64,000 bases of DNA from Pinirhizobacter sp036499745. GTDB lineage: Bacteria; Pseudomonadota; Gammaproteobacteria; Xanthomonadales; Rhodanobacteraceae. Shown here piece by piece: positions 44,552-53,843 of the stretch. The position numbers were made by a program, and so were the translations under genes. The DNA lies in assembly GCF_036499745.1 (NCBI RefSeq), contig NZ_DASYDG010000031.1, forward strand, positions 62,001 to 126,000, given 5' to 3'. Position 1 is the first letter of the stretch; each line of letters opens with the position of its first letter. Under the pieces are notes generated by a model. It was not told the origin of the DNA. It ran no database searches and saw only the letters and a list, made by a program, of their open reading frames with translations.

Positions 44552-44644
44552 CCAAGCATAACCTCAGGATATTCCCGGCTGCAAAAAGCACCACCCCCGC
44601 CATCCATGCTGAACCCCGCACCGGTGTCGTTCCGGCCCCGAGGT

Positions 44645-44728
44645 TCATTCGCCCGGTGGCGTGTTGTGAATCTGGGTGAAGATAACCTGCCACTGGCCGC
44701 CGCGTTTGGCCCATACATCGACGAAATT
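44645..44728 (-). pseudogene. Remnant of a DUF4440/SnoaL-like gene
   Basis: Read leftward, the frame just past the AraC gene stop codes NFVDVWAKRGGQWQVIFTQI and a few more residues before a stop. This matches the C-terminal strands of DUF4440 proteins. No start codon, ribosome site or N-terminal part is present, and the fragment touches the AraC gene end, so it looks like the 3' tail of a deleted gene. Only about 28 codons remain. Confidence 0.5.
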
Positions 44729-45567
44729 CAATCGAGCCGGCTCCGCAACTGCTTCAGCGTCACCTGCCGTAGCTCCTCCCGCAACTGCCGCGGCGAACGT
44801 CCAAGCGTCTGGCGGAATGCGTCGGTCATGTGGCTATGGCTGTTGAAACCGACATCACAGGCAAGCGACGCCAGGTCATCTTCCCCTTCGGCCAGGCGGT
44901 CCAGGGCATTGCCAAGGCGATGCTGTACACGGAACTGGCGTAGCGATTGCCCGGTGTGTTGACGGAAGATGCGGCATAAGTGAAACGGTGAGCAGCCCGC
45001 AATCCCTGCCAGCGCTTGGACGCTAATATTCTCCCCGGCATGACCGATGATCGCCTCTTCCGCCCTGGCCACTTGCCGCGCCGCAAGCGGCTGGTATCGT
45101 CGCCGCGGCTGCCCGTTCGCCTGTATCAGCCGATCAAACAGGTCGTAAAGCACATCTTCCCCGTCCGTTGCCGAGGCGTCGCCGCGGCGTAAACCCAGCA
45201 TCAGTTCGACGTGGGACACCTGAAAATCCATGTCGTGCGAAAAAACGCAGGCGGCGGACGGTACCCGCTCCAGATCGAGCATGTCCAGAGCTTCCTCATC
45301 GAGCAGTACATCGGTACAGCAATCGCATCCCTGGCGGTCAGGATGGCTCACGCGATATTCGACAAACCTGCGAATCAGTACCGCCTGCCCCGGCCGCGCG
45401 ACATAAGTCTGGGAGCCAACGTGCATGGCAAAGGAACCGCGACGGGTAAAAAGGATGCGCGTGGGCTCGTTGCCCTGCGTATAGCCGCAATCGACGCGCG
45501 GATGCCTGCAGACATGGCTGACCACGTCGAAATGCGCTGAATGCAGCACGTTCTGCATGATCGACAT
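44728..45567 (-). CDS. AraC-family transcriptional regulator
   Basis: A 279-residue regulator with the paired C-terminal helix-turn-helix (VQALAGIAGCSPFHLCRIFR and LASLACDVGFNSHSHMTDAF, then FRQTLGRSPRQLREEL). The N-terminal 170 residues carry a cysteine-rich sensor part (GCDCCTDVLL and QTYVARPGQAVLI). The start at 45567 has GGAGCGG eight bases upstream. It diverges from the secreted-protein gene across 226 bases that contain a long hairpin. A role in controlling that gene is possible but unproven. Confidence 0.88.
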   Translation of the reverse strand: MSIMQNVLHSAHFDVVSHVCRHPRVDCGYTQGNEPTRILFTRRGSFAMHVGSQTYVARPGQAVLIRRFVEYRVSHPDRQGCDCCTDVLLDEEALDMLDLERVPSAACVFSHDMDFQVSHVELMLGLRRGDASATDGEDVLYDLFDRLIQANGQPRRRYQPLAARQVARAEEAIIGHAGENISVQALAGIAGCSPFHLCRIFRQHTGQSLRQFRVQHRLGNALDRLAEGEDDLASLACDVGFNSHSHMTDAFRQTLGRSPRQLREELRQVTLKQLRSRLD

Positions 45568-45677
45568 CGGCACCGCTCCGTCACGAGCCAAGCCTGCCCC
45601 GGGTACCGATCATACGCCGCATCTACGCCAGAGGGCGCCCCAAAGCAGGCCTAAACCACAATCGAGCACGTTTCTGG

Positions 45678-45707
45678 AAGCGTGCAACGACGTCGTGCAG
45701 CACGCTT
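45678..45707. promoter_or_regulatory. Long imperfect palindrome between AraC and secreted-protein genes
   Basis: AAGCGTGC (45678-45685) and GCACGCTT (45700-45707) are perfect 8-base arms; between them ACGACGTCGT is itself a perfect palindrome, offset by one base. It lies 87 bases upstream of the secreted-protein ATG and 111 bases upstream of the AraC start. A regulator site or small hairpin. Confidence 0.4.
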
Positions 45708-45793
45708 GCCGCGCGTGTCCAAATGGGCCGTGCCCGCACCAACGCCATGGCCCGCGCGTTCGTTCTTCGCCCCTATTTGCAAGGAGGACTCCC

Positions 45794-46516
45794 ATGAACA
45801 AACTCATGTGTGCCGTGCTGGCCGCCTGCTCCGTGATTGCCGCAGCCCAGGCCGCGGAACCTGACCCGTTCAACTTCGGTCGCGACTTCAATTTCATGCT
45901 TTATCCAAAGGACTCCCGCCCGTTTGACAAGAGCATCTACGGCTGGGGCGATGCGTCGGTGCAATGGATCTATGCGCAGCCATTTGACCGAAACCCGTTC
46001 TTCGATCCTACCGGCGCCAATTGCGGCGTAGCCCAGCAAGGCCCCGTATGGTTTCTCGCGCCGATCGCATCGATGGCTGCGGGCAGCTTTACCCGCGCCT
46101 GCACCATCCCGCGCGGCAAGGCGATCCTGCTGATCGCCCAGTTTGTCAGCGACACCTATCCCTGTCCTGATCCGAACTTTACCCCGCCGGCGGGCATGTC
46201 GCTGTACGACTTCCTGGTGGCCGACTCCGAGACCTATCTGATGACGAAGAAGCTCGACATCACACTTGATGGTCGTCCGGTTCGTAACGCGCTCGATTAT
46301 CACTATGTGTCGGAGAATGTTTTCTCACTGAAAGGCGATCCAAGCCTGCAGGCACCCTTCGATCCATGCATCAACGCCACATGGCAACCGGTGGTGGCGA
46401 ATGGTTGGTATTTCATGTTCCGTCCGCTCTCGCCGGGCATGCATACCATCGTGCGCAAGACCACCAGCACGATGGGAACGACCAATACCTTTACCTATTA
46501 CCTGACGATCAAGTGA
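45794..46516 (+). CDS. Secreted protein of unknown function
   Basis: A 240-residue protein with a Sec signal peptide (MNKLMCAVLAACSVIAAAQA, cut before AEPDP). A strong AAGGAGG precedes the ATG at 45794. The mature part has aromatic- and proline-rich segments (FNFGRDFNFMLYPKDSRPFD, SIYGWGDASVQWIYAQPFDR) and four cysteines that could form disulfides. I do not recognise the family. It stands alone, diverging from an AraC gene. A GC-rich hairpin follows the stop (46532-46560) without a T-run. Confidence 0.8.
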   Translation: MNKLMCAVLAACSVIAAAQAAEPDPFNFGRDFNFMLYPKDSRPFDKSIYGWGDASVQWIYAQPFDRNPFFDPTGANCGVAQQGPVWFLAPIASMAAGSFTRACTIPRGKAILLIAQFVSDTYPCPDPNFTPPAGMSLYDFLVADSETYLMTKKLDITLDGRPVRNALDYHYVSENVFSLKGDPSLQAPFDPCINATWQPVVANGWYFMFRPLSPGMHTIVRKTTSTMGTTNTFTYYLTIK

Positions 46517-46600
46517 CTTAACCCTGCCGTGGGAGGCCCCCGGTCGACCATCGGGGCTCCTCGGACGTGCAGGCTTGCCCGATATGCCAACCTGGTGAGA

Positions 46601-46628
46601 TTGACTTATAAGGTAGACGTAATAGATT
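46601..46628 (+). promoter_or_regulatory. Candidate promoter of the MBL-fold hydrolase gene
   Basis: TTGACT (46601-46606), a 16-base spacer and TAGATT (46623-46628), ending 31 bases before the ATG. The surroundings are AT-richer than the genome average. Confidence 0.35.
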
Positions 46629-46658
46629 GGATTTTCCCAAGTACAACATTGACTTGTC

Positions 46659-47543
46659 ATGCCCTTGCGCGACACGAACCACCCATCCGTCGAAGTGTTC
46701 TTCCACAAGGATACGGCCACCTTCACCTACGTCGTCCACCACGCGCATTCGGCGGTGGTGATCGACCCGGTGCTCGACTACGATGCCGCCGCAGCGCGAA
46801 CCAGCACGACATCCGCCGATCAGGTAGCTGCATTCGTTCGCGATCGGCAACTGAACGTGGCATGGATTTTGGAAACGCATGCCCATGCCGACCATTTAAG
46901 CGCCGGATACTACCTGCGTGACGTGCTCGGCGCCCAACTGGCGATTGGCCGGAAGATCGTCGCCGTGCAATCTCACTTCAAGACATTGTTCGACCTGGGC
47001 GACGATTTCATGCCCGATGGAACGCAGTTCGACCGACTGCTCGGCGAAGGCGATGAATTGGTCGCCGGCCAGTTGAGCGTCCGCGTGATGGCGACGCCCG
47101 GTCATACCGAGGATGGCCTTACCTATCTGATCGGTGATATGGCTTTTATCGGCGACACGCTCTTTGCCCCGGACATCGGCACCGCACGGTGTGATTTTCC
47201 AGGAGGCGATGCGGCGCTGCTGTACCGTTCGATACAGAAGATCCTGTCGTTGCCCGCGGATACGCGCATCTTTCTCTGTCACGATTATCCACCACAAAGC
47301 CGTACCCAGACGCCGGAAACGAGCATCGCGGCACAACGGGAAAGCAATGTGCACGTTGGCCGTGGCATCGCCGAGGAAACCTTCGTTGACATGCGATGTG
47401 CGCGTGACTCGAACCTGGCCGTTCCCAGGCTGATTCTTCCGGCGCTGCAGGTGAATATACGAGGTGGCCGCCTGCCAGCGCCCGATAAGAACGGTGTTGC
47501 ATTTCTCAGGCTTCCGTTGAACCAGATCGGGCCAAAAGCCTGA
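46659..47543 (+). CDS. MBL-fold hydrolase, Blh/persulfide dioxygenase-like
   Basis: A 294-residue metallo-beta-lactamase-fold protein. The metal motif is LETHAHADHLSAGYYLRD, with VMATPGHTEDGLTYLIGDMA, FIGDTLFAPDIGTARCDFPG and DTRIFLCHDYPP carrying further ligands. The layout matches the ETHE1/Blh group, which oxidises glutathione persulfide in sulfide detoxification. A linked rhodanese or BigR-type regulator is not found nearby. No good ribosome site precedes the ATG. Family call is good, persulfide activity is inferred. Confidence 0.85.
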   Translation: MPLRDTNHPSVEVFFHKDTATFTYVVHHAHSAVVIDPVLDYDAAAARTSTTSADQVAAFVRDRQLNVAWILETHAHADHLSAGYYLRDVLGAQLAIGRKIVAVQSHFKTLFDLGDDFMPDGTQFDRLLGEGDELVAGQLSVRVMATPGHTEDGLTYLIGDMAFIGDTLFAPDIGTARCDFPGGDAALLYRSIQKILSLPADTRIFLCHDYPPQSRTQTPETSIAAQRESNVHVGRGIAEETFVDMRCARDSNLAVPRLILPALQVNIRGGRLPAPDKNGVAFLRLPLNQIGPKA

Positions 47544-47831
47544 CGGCGTCCGCCGCCAATCACACCTGGTTCACCATCCTTGGACAATCTGTTCGGACGA
47601 ACCGAGCCAGGATGCATATCCTGAAAGCCTTCACCGTTGCGGGCGTATCAAAGGCGCAACGCAACGAGAGACAGCCATGGAAACTTATTTCCAAGTGTCA
47701 GCGCCTTGATGGACATTCGTCGGCCGGGGGGGTGATGACGTACCTGGGTTTGCTGATTCTCATGCGGCTAACGGGTCGAATGGCCGAATCACCCTGATAC
47801 TCAAAGAAAACCAAGCAACCGGCAGGAGACC
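47544..47831. other. Spacer without a supported gene
   Basis: These 288 bases contain a short frame (47612-47797) with no family features and no ribosome site. No clear promoter or terminator was found apart from the GCAGGAGA ribosome site of the following gene. Confidence 0.4.
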
Positions 47832-48332
47832 ATGATGACAAGACGACATGTATTCAGCACGGCCAACATCGATGAGGCAGCCCAGGCGATGAACCGGGCC
47901 CGCCAGGCCGGCATTGCCAATGAAAATATCTCGCTTATCGCCCGGGAGGATATCGAGCGGCAGGAACTGCCCGACGAACGGAACGAAGGCGCTTCAGACT
48001 TCTATCCGGCGGCCCTGCGCGGTGTAGGCATGGGTGCGGGGTCGGGCCTCCTTGCCGGACTCATCTGCCTGGTGATCCCTCCGCTGGGGATCACCGTTGC
48101 CGGCGCCGCTGCGATGACGGTTGCGGGCGCGGCAGTGGGCGCCTGGACCAGTGCGCTGGCGGGCTCGGCCGTGCCCGATCCGATAAGCCGCAAGTTTGAA
48201 GACGAAATCAAGTCCGGCCGCATCCTGGTGGTGATTGATGGTGACGACGACGCGCTTGCGACGGCGGCGGCAGCCATCGAGGCCGGCGGCGCCAAGCAGC
48301 TGCCTTTTGATGCGCCCACCGCCCTGACGTAA
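47832..48332 (+). CDS. Glycine-zipper membrane protein, general-stress-like
   Basis: A 166-residue protein. The N-terminal part, VFSTANIDEAAQAMNRARQA and NENISLIAREDIERQ, resembles the general stress protein 17M/DUF1269 type of fold. It is followed by two glycine- and alanine-rich hydrophobic segments (GVGMGAGSGLLAGLICLVIP and TVAGAAAMTVAGAAVGAWTS) and a C-terminal FEDEIKSGRILVVIDGDDDA. GCAGGAGA precedes the ATG pair, so translation may start at 47832 or 47835. It probably sits in the inner membrane; its role is unknown. Confidence 0.75.
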   Translation: MMTRRHVFSTANIDEAAQAMNRARQAGIANENISLIAREDIERQELPDERNEGASDFYPAALRGVGMGAGSGLLAGLICLVIPPLGITVAGAAAMTVAGAAVGAWTSALAGSAVPDPISRKFEDEIKSGRILVVIDGDDDALATAAAAIEAGGAKQLPFDAPTALT

Positions 48333-48446
48333 CACGGCGCATACGGCGGGGCCCTCCGGTTCACCTTATCCGCACGGTCCCGTCCTTACCTTGGGTCAGA
48401 CCCGGCGTCAGGCGCGGACGGTTCGTGCTGGGGTGGAGCGAGGACG

Positions 48447-49094
48447 ATGACCCAGGTTTTCCAGCCGCCATTCGTATTCCTTGTCAAACTGGTTTTCCTG
48501 GCCGTGCTGGTGATGGCGTTCATCGGCATTGTCCTGTTGCGGGCACTGACCGCCGAGGCGCACGCGGTAAACGAAGCCGTCGAGCAGCCGGTTCCCTTCA
48601 GCCACAAGCACCATGTGACCGATGTCGGCCTGGATTGCCGCTACTGCCATGCGGAGGTCGAAACGCAGGCTTTTGCCGGGATCCCGCCGGTGTCCACCTG
48701 CATGACCTGCCACTCGAAGCTTTTCACCGACCAGGCCGCGCTGGCGCCGGTGGTGAAATCGTGGGAAACCGGCGTACCACTGCAGTGGGAGCGCGTACAC
48801 CAGCTTCCGGACTTCGTGTACTTCAACCATGCCATTCACGTGGCCAAGGGCGTGGGCTGCGAATCGTGCCATGGGCGGGTGGACACGATGGCGCTGGAAA
48901 CACGCACGCAAGATCTTTCGATGAAGTGGTGTCTGTCGTGCCACGAGGCGCCGGAAAAATTCCTGAGGCCCCGTGAAGAGGAGTTCACCATGGGCTACAA
49001 GGCCGCCGACCAGGCCACGCTGGGGATGGAACTGGTGCAGGCCTACAGCATCGACCGGCGACGCATGATGGATTGTTCGCTGTGTCATCGCTGA
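48447..49094 (+). CDS. actA: Alternative complex III, pentaheme cytochrome c ActA
   Basis: First gene of the act-cox operon. The 215-residue protein has an N-terminal membrane anchor (FVFLVKLVFLAVLVMAFIGI) and five CxxCH haem sites at about residues 64, 85, 138, 162 and 210. This matches ActA, the periplasmic multihaem subunit of alternative complex III, which oxidises quinol and passes electrons to cytochrome c or the oxidase. The last haem site sits four residues from the C-terminus. GAGGAC lies upstream of the ATG. The stop overlaps the next gene. Confidence 0.92.
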   Translation: MTQVFQPPFVFLVKLVFLAVLVMAFIGIVLLRALTAEAHAVNEAVEQPVPFSHKHHVTDVGLDCRYCHAEVETQAFAGIPPVSTCMTCHSKLFTDQAALAPVVKSWETGVPLQWERVHQLPDFVYFNHAIHVAKGVGCESCHGRVDTMALETRTQDLSMKWCLSCHEAPEKFLRPREEEFTMGYKAADQATLGMELVQAYSIDRRRMMDCSLCHR

Positions 49095-52012
49095 CCGCAC
49101 GACAGCGCGAAGCCGCCCAGGCGCTGCGTGCGTCGGTGAATGGCGCACGTGGCGAGCACTACTGGCGGGCCCTTGAAAGCTTCGCGGACGATCCGCGTGT
49201 CCACGAACTGTTTCCGCAACTCCGTGACATGGGTGCGTCGCTGGACCGCCGCGCTTTCCTCAAGCTGATGGGTGCGTCGATGGCCATGGCGGGACTGGCC
49301 GCGTGCAGTGGGCCGCCGTCTGATCGCATCGTGCCGCTGCTTGGTCGCGGTGATGGCGCGCCCCCACAGCGATCCCTGTTCTATGCCACGGCCGTTGCCG
49401 TCGCCGGCGAGGTAGCAGGCATCCTGGTGGAGACGAACGAAGGCCGTCCCACCAAGATCGAAGGCAACCCAGAGCATCCCCTGAACGCCGGCGCCACCGA
49501 TGCGATCACCCAGGCGATGATCCTGGAACTTTGGGATCCGGACAGGTCACAGACGCCGTACCGGAAGCAGGCAGTGGCCAGTTGGGACACATTCGACGGC
49601 GATGCTGCCGTGTTGCGGCAAACCTACGGCAAAGATGGTTCCCGTCTTCGCGTGCTTTCCGGCCGCCTGCATTCGACGACAGCCATCGACCAGGCCGGTC
49701 AATGGCTGCGACGCTTCCCGGGCTCGCGCTGGCACATTCATGAGGCTATCGACGACGCTGCCGTGATGGCGGGGCTGGACTTAGCTTATGGCCGTCCACT
49801 GCGGCCACGCCTGGACGTGTCCCATGCCCGCGTGATCCTGACCCTGGAGGCCGACCTGCTCGGCGACATGCCGGGCAAGATGAAGGCGGCACGCGATTTC
49901 ACCGCGAACCGCGATCCGACGACAGGTTCGATGACCCGTTTGTATGCCGTGGAGTCGTCGCCGACACTCACGGGCGCAAACGCCGACCACACATTCCCTA
50001 TGGATGCATCGGACATACCCGGGCTGGTGGATGCGCTCGCGGCAAAGCTTGGCGTGGGTCTTCAGTCCAACCCGGACCTGGTATTCCCCGCGCTGGACGC
50101 GATCGTCAACGACCTCAAAATGCATATTGGGACCAGCCTGGTGGTGGCCGGCCGCTCGTTGCCGGCGCCCGTGCACGCATGCGTGGCGGCGATCAACCAC
50201 GCGCTGGGCAACGTGGGTACGAGCATCCACTACCTCCCTGTGGAGGACATCGAATCGGGTGCGGGCACCCTGGCCGGACTCGTTGCCGACATGCACGCAA
50301 GAAAGGTGGACACCCTTTTGATACTGGACGGCAATCCAGCTTATGCCGCACCGGCGATGCTGGATTTCGCCGGTGCATTGAAGAAGGTTCGCCAGAGTAT
50401 CCACTTCGGGCTGTATCGTGACGAGACGGCGGCTCTCTGCGACTGGCACCTGCCCAGCCTGCATCCACTGGAGGCATGGTCGGATCTTCGCGCGGCCGAT
50501 GGCACGGTGAGCGTGCAGCAGCCGGTGATATCTCCCCTCTACGCCGGGCGCTCGCTGCACGCACTATTGGGCGGAATCATCGGCGATGTCGATAACGACG
50601 ACATGGCGCGTGTGATGGCGACCTGGAAGCTTTCCGGATCGGCATGGGATGAAGCCCTGCGCCGCGGCAGCATCAACACGGCAGTTACGCCGACAGTAAT
50701 GCTCGGCGCTCCCCGTGTTGCCGGCACGCCTTCGGCAATGCCTTCCAGCCAGGCGCGGTCCGCCGATGCAGTGGATGTCGTGTTCCGGCCCGACGCCACG
50801 CTCTGGGACGGCCGGCATGCCAACAATGGCTGGCTGCAGGAATTGCCACGGCCACTGACACGCCTGACGTGGCACAACGCGGCTCTCGTGTCGCCGTCAC
50901 TCGCCGCCGAACGGAAGCTCGCCAATGGCGACATCGTGGAGCTTCGCGCCGGCAAGCGGCGCCTGGAAATACCGATATGGATTGCACCGGGACAAGCGCC
51001 GCGCACGGTGGCCCTGGCGCTGGGCGGCGGCCGCTGGCGCGCCGGTCAGGTGGGCACGGGGCAAGGCAGCAATGCCAACGCATTGCGCCACACCGACTCT
51101 CCCTGGTTCGAAGCGGGCGTGCAGATGATTGCGACCGGGCGCCGACGGGAGCTTGCCAGTACCCAGGAACACCAGGCGATGAATGGACGGGATATCGTCC
51201 GCGCCAGCACGCTCGATGCATTCCGGGACAACCCGTCGTTCGCGCGCGGCAAGCCGACACCGCCGAGCTTCTATCCAGACAGGAGCCCCGGCGAATACGC
51301 GTGGGGCATGAGCATCGACCTCAATGCATGCATCGGCTGCAATGCATGCACCATTGCGTGTCAGTCGGAGAACAACATTCCCGTGGTGGGCGAAGACCAG
51401 GTGCGCCGTGGCCGGCAGATGCACTGGATCCGGGTAGACCGCTACTACACCGGGCAGCCCGCGGCGCCGCGTACATTCCATCAACCGGTACCGTGCATGC
51501 ACTGCGAGCACGCACCATGCGAAGTGGTATGCCCGGTGGGGGCGACCGTGCATGACAGCGAAGGACTGAACCTGCAGGTATACAACCGCTGTGTCGGCAC
51601 GCGTTTCTGTGCCAACAACTGCCCCTACAAGGTGAGGCGTTTCAACTTCCTGGAATTCTCCGAATGGGCCAGCGAACAATCCAAGGCACGCCGCAACCCG
51701 GAAGTGACGGTGCGCAGCCGGGGGGTGATGGAGAAGTGCACGTACTGCGTGCAACGGATCGAGTCGGCACATATCGAAGCTGATCGTGAAGGCAGGCGCA
51801 TCGCCGATGGCGAGGTGGTAACTGCCTGCCAGGCGGTGTGTCCCACCAAAGCCATCGTGTTTGGCAACGTAGCCGACGACGCGACGGCCGTGGCCAGGGC
51901 CAAGGCCTCGCCACGCAGCTACGCCCTTCTCGAAGAACTCAATACCCGACCGCGAACCACGTACCTGGCTGCAATCCGCAACCCTAACCCGGCCATCGAG
52001 GGTGATGCATGA
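49082..52012 (+). CDS. actB: Alternative complex III, iron-sulfur subunit ActB
   Basis: A 976-residue subunit. A Tat-type sequence, LDRRAFLKLMGASMAMAGLA, lies near residue 60. The first about 730 residues resemble molybdopterin oxidoreductases, which in known ActB proteins carry no molybdenum. The last 220 residues are a ferredoxin-like domain with four cysteine clusters: CIGCNACTIACQSENN, CMHCEHAPCEVVCPVG, RCVGTRFCANNCPYK and CTYCVQRIE. The GTG at 49082 inside actA was chosen; a TTG three codons earlier is possible. The stop overlaps actC as ATGA. Confidence 0.93.
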   Translation: MSSLTARQREAAQALRASVNGARGEHYWRALESFADDPRVHELFPQLRDMGASLDRRAFLKLMGASMAMAGLAACSGPPSDRIVPLLGRGDGAPPQRSLFYATAVAVAGEVAGILVETNEGRPTKIEGNPEHPLNAGATDAITQAMILELWDPDRSQTPYRKQAVASWDTFDGDAAVLRQTYGKDGSRLRVLSGRLHSTTAIDQAGQWLRRFPGSRWHIHEAIDDAAVMAGLDLAYGRPLRPRLDVSHARVILTLEADLLGDMPGKMKAARDFTANRDPTTGSMTRLYAVESSPTLTGANADHTFPMDASDIPGLVDALAAKLGVGLQSNPDLVFPALDAIVNDLKMHIGTSLVVAGRSLPAPVHACVAAINHALGNVGTSIHYLPVEDIESGAGTLAGLVADMHARKVDTLLILDGNPAYAAPAMLDFAGALKKVRQSIHFGLYRDETAALCDWHLPSLHPLEAWSDLRAADGTVSVQQPVISPLYAGRSLHALLGGIIGDVDNDDMARVMATWKLSGSAWDEALRRGSINTAVTPTVMLGAPRVAGTPSAMPSSQARSADAVDVVFRPDATLWDGRHANNGWLQELPRPLTRLTWHNAALVSPSLAAERKLANGDIVELRAGKRRLEIPIWIAPGQAPRTVALALGGGRWRAGQVGTGQGSNANALRHTDSPWFEAGVQMIATGRRRELASTQEHQAMNGRDIVRASTLDAFRDNPSFARGKPTPPSFYPDRSPGEYAWGMSIDLNACIGCNACTIACQSENNIPVVGEDQVRRGRQMHWIRVDRYYTGQPAAPRTFHQPVPCMHCEHAPCEVVCPVGATVHDSEGLNLQVYNRCVGTRFCANNCPYKVRRFNFLEFSEWASEQSKARRNPEVTVRSRGVMEKCTYCVQRIESAHIEADREGRRIADGEVVTACQAVCPTKAIVFGNVADDATAVARAKASPRSYALLEELNTRPRTTYLAAIRNPNPAIEGDA

Positions 52013-53316
52013 CGCGCGTTGCCATCTTACCGGCTGACCACGTCCTGGACCTGGTGCTCAATCGCCGTCCCGGCCGGCTTTGGGCTGCGAGTTTCGCCGG
52101 CGCGCTAACGCTCACGATCCTGCTGGCAGCAGGCGTCGTAGTACTGCTGGTGCGCGGCGTGGGTATCTGGGGCATCGACATGCCGGTGGCGTGGGGCTTC
52201 GCCATCACCGACTACGTATGGTGGATCGGCATCGGCATGGGAGGTACGTTCATTTCCGCGGCGCTCTACCTGACACGCCAGCCCTGGCGCACCGCTTTAA
52301 GCCGCTATGCCGAGGCGATGACTGTCTTCGCGGTGTCGGTATCGGGGATCTTTCCCATCCTCCACCTGGGCCGGCCGTGGTTCTTCTACTGGCTCATGCC
52401 CTACCCTGATCGCATAGGACTGTGGCCGCAATGGCGCAGTTCCCTGAGTTGGGATTTCTTCGCCATCACCGCTTACCTGATCGTGTCGGTGTTGTACTTC
52501 TACATGGGTATGCTGCCCGATATGGCCGCGCTGCGCGATGGAGCGCGCTCACGCGGACGCCAGGTTGTATATGGCCTGCTGGCGCTTGGCTGGCGTGGCG
52601 AGGCGCGGCACTGGCAGCGCCATCGCACGTTGATGCTGCTATGGGCTGCCGTGGCGGTACCACTGGTGTTTTCGGTGCATAGCATGGTGGCGCTGGACTT
52701 CTCCGTAGGCCAGGTGGCTGGCTGGCATTCGACGATATTCCCGCCGTTCTTCGTAGCCGGGGCACTGTTCTCCGGCTGCGCCATGGTGCTGGTGTTGGGC
52801 ATCCCGATGCGACGCTCGCTGGGCCTGGAGACCATCATCACCATCGATCATTTCGAGAAGCTCGCCCGCCTCATGCTGGCGATCGGGCTGATCGTGGCGT
52901 ATGGCTATGTGATGGAGGTATTCACCGCGTACTACAGCGGCGATGCCCAGGAGATCGCGCTGGCGCGGAACAGGTTCGGTGGAGCGTATGCATGGGTGTA
53001 CTGGAGCACCATCGGTTGTAATTCACTGGCGCTGCAAGCGTTGTGGTGGCGCCGCGTGCGCACCAGCTTACCTGCGCTCATGGTGGTCGGAATACTGGTG
53101 TTGGTGGGCATGTGGATGGAGCGCTTCATGCTGATCGTCACCAGCATCTATCGCGAGCGGCTGCCATCGAGCTGGGGCATGTTTTATCCCACGTTATGGG
53201 ATTTCGCCTTCCTGTTCGGATCGATCGGGCTTTTCCTTGCCTTGTTCCTGCTGTTCGTCCGGTACCTACCGGTGCTGCCGGTGTTCGAACTGCGCCAGGA
53301 GGGAGAAACGCCATGA
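52009..53316 (+). CDS. actC: Alternative complex III, quinol-binding membrane subunit ActC
   Basis: A 435-residue NrfD/PsrC-like protein with about ten transmembrane helices, starting with a cytoplasmic VLDLVLNRRPGRLWAASFAG and helix FAGALTLTILLAAGVVVLLV. The conserved histidine-rich segment FPILHLGRPWFFYWLMPYPD and the WWIGIGMGGTFISAALYL helix fit the quinone site of NrfD-like subunits. It anchors ActA and ActB to the membrane and forms the quinol site. Overlaps actB and actD by ATGA junctions. Confidence 0.93.
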   Translation: MTRVAILPADHVLDLVLNRRPGRLWAASFAGALTLTILLAAGVVVLLVRGVGIWGIDMPVAWGFAITDYVWWIGIGMGGTFISAALYLTRQPWRTALSRYAEAMTVFAVSVSGIFPILHLGRPWFFYWLMPYPDRIGLWPQWRSSLSWDFFAITAYLIVSVLYFYMGMLPDMAALRDGARSRGRQVVYGLLALGWRGEARHWQRHRTLMLLWAAVAVPLVFSVHSMVALDFSVGQVAGWHSTIFPPFFVAGALFSGCAMVLVLGIPMRRSLGLETIITIDHFEKLARLMLAIGLIVAYGYVMEVFTAYYSGDAQEIALARNRFGGAYAWVYWSTIGCNSLALQALWWRRVRTSLPALMVVGILVLVGMWMERFMLIVTSIYRERLPSSWGMFYPTLWDFAFLFGSIGLFLALFLLFVRYLPVLPVFELRQEGETP

Positions 53317-53843
53317 CCAGTGCAACAGGCTGCCTGTTCCAGATGACCGACGGCGCCAGCCTGCTCGGCGCCGTACGGCACCTGCAAAGCCGTGGCTTCA
53401 AGCAATTGGAAGCCTATTCGCCGTATGAAGTCACCGGCCTGGCCGATGCACTGGGTGCGGCGCCGCGGCGCATCCCGTTGCTGATGCTGCTCGGTGGCGT
53501 TGCTGGCGGCGCGCTTACACTTTTCATGGAGTACGTGTCCGCAGTAGTGGACTATCCGCTCAATGTAGGCGGACGCCCGGATGCCAGCTGGCCGGCTTTC
53601 GCGCCGGCAGCGATCGAGATGACCATCCTGTTCGCGGTGCTGGCCAGTGTGCTTGGCATGCTGCATGGAAGCGGCCTGCCGAAGCTTTACCACCCGCTTT
53701 TCAATGTGGCCTGGTTCGATGTGGCCAGCCGCGACGGCTACCTGCTGTTCGTCCACGCAAAGGATCCATCCTACGACGTGGAGTGCCTGGTGCAGGTGCT
53801 TGGTGACCGTGGCCTGGAGCGGTGGCAGGAGGTGCAGCCATGA
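53313..53843 (+). CDS. actD: Alternative complex III, small membrane subunit ActD
   Basis: A 176-residue protein with two central transmembrane helices (PLLMLLGGVAGGALTLFMEY and FAPAAIEMTILFAVLASVLG). The N-terminal AVRHLQSRGFKQLEAYSPYE and the C-terminal HPLFNVAWFDVASRDGYLLF match ActD of alternative complex III. Starting with the ATG at 53313, it overlaps actC's stop; its own stop overlaps actE. A longer upstream in-frame extension lies inside actC and is rejected. Confidence 0.9.
   Translation: MTSATGCLFQMTDGASLLGAVRHLQSRGFKQLEAYSPYEVTGLADALGAAPRRIPLLMLLGGVAGGALTLFMEYVSAVVDYPLNVGGRPDASWPAFAPAAIEMTILFAVLASVLGMLHGSGLPKLYHPLFNVAWFDVASRDGYLLFVHAKDPSYDVECLVQVLGDRGLERWQEVQP

Noticed and set aside
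46532..46560. GC-rich hairpin after the secreted-protein gene as a terminator
   Set aside because: The stem has a bulge and no T-run follows, so intrinsic termination is not supported.
47612..47797. Short frame of 61 codons in the spacer before the glycine-zipper gene
   Set aside because: No ribosome site, no conserved features and biased composition.
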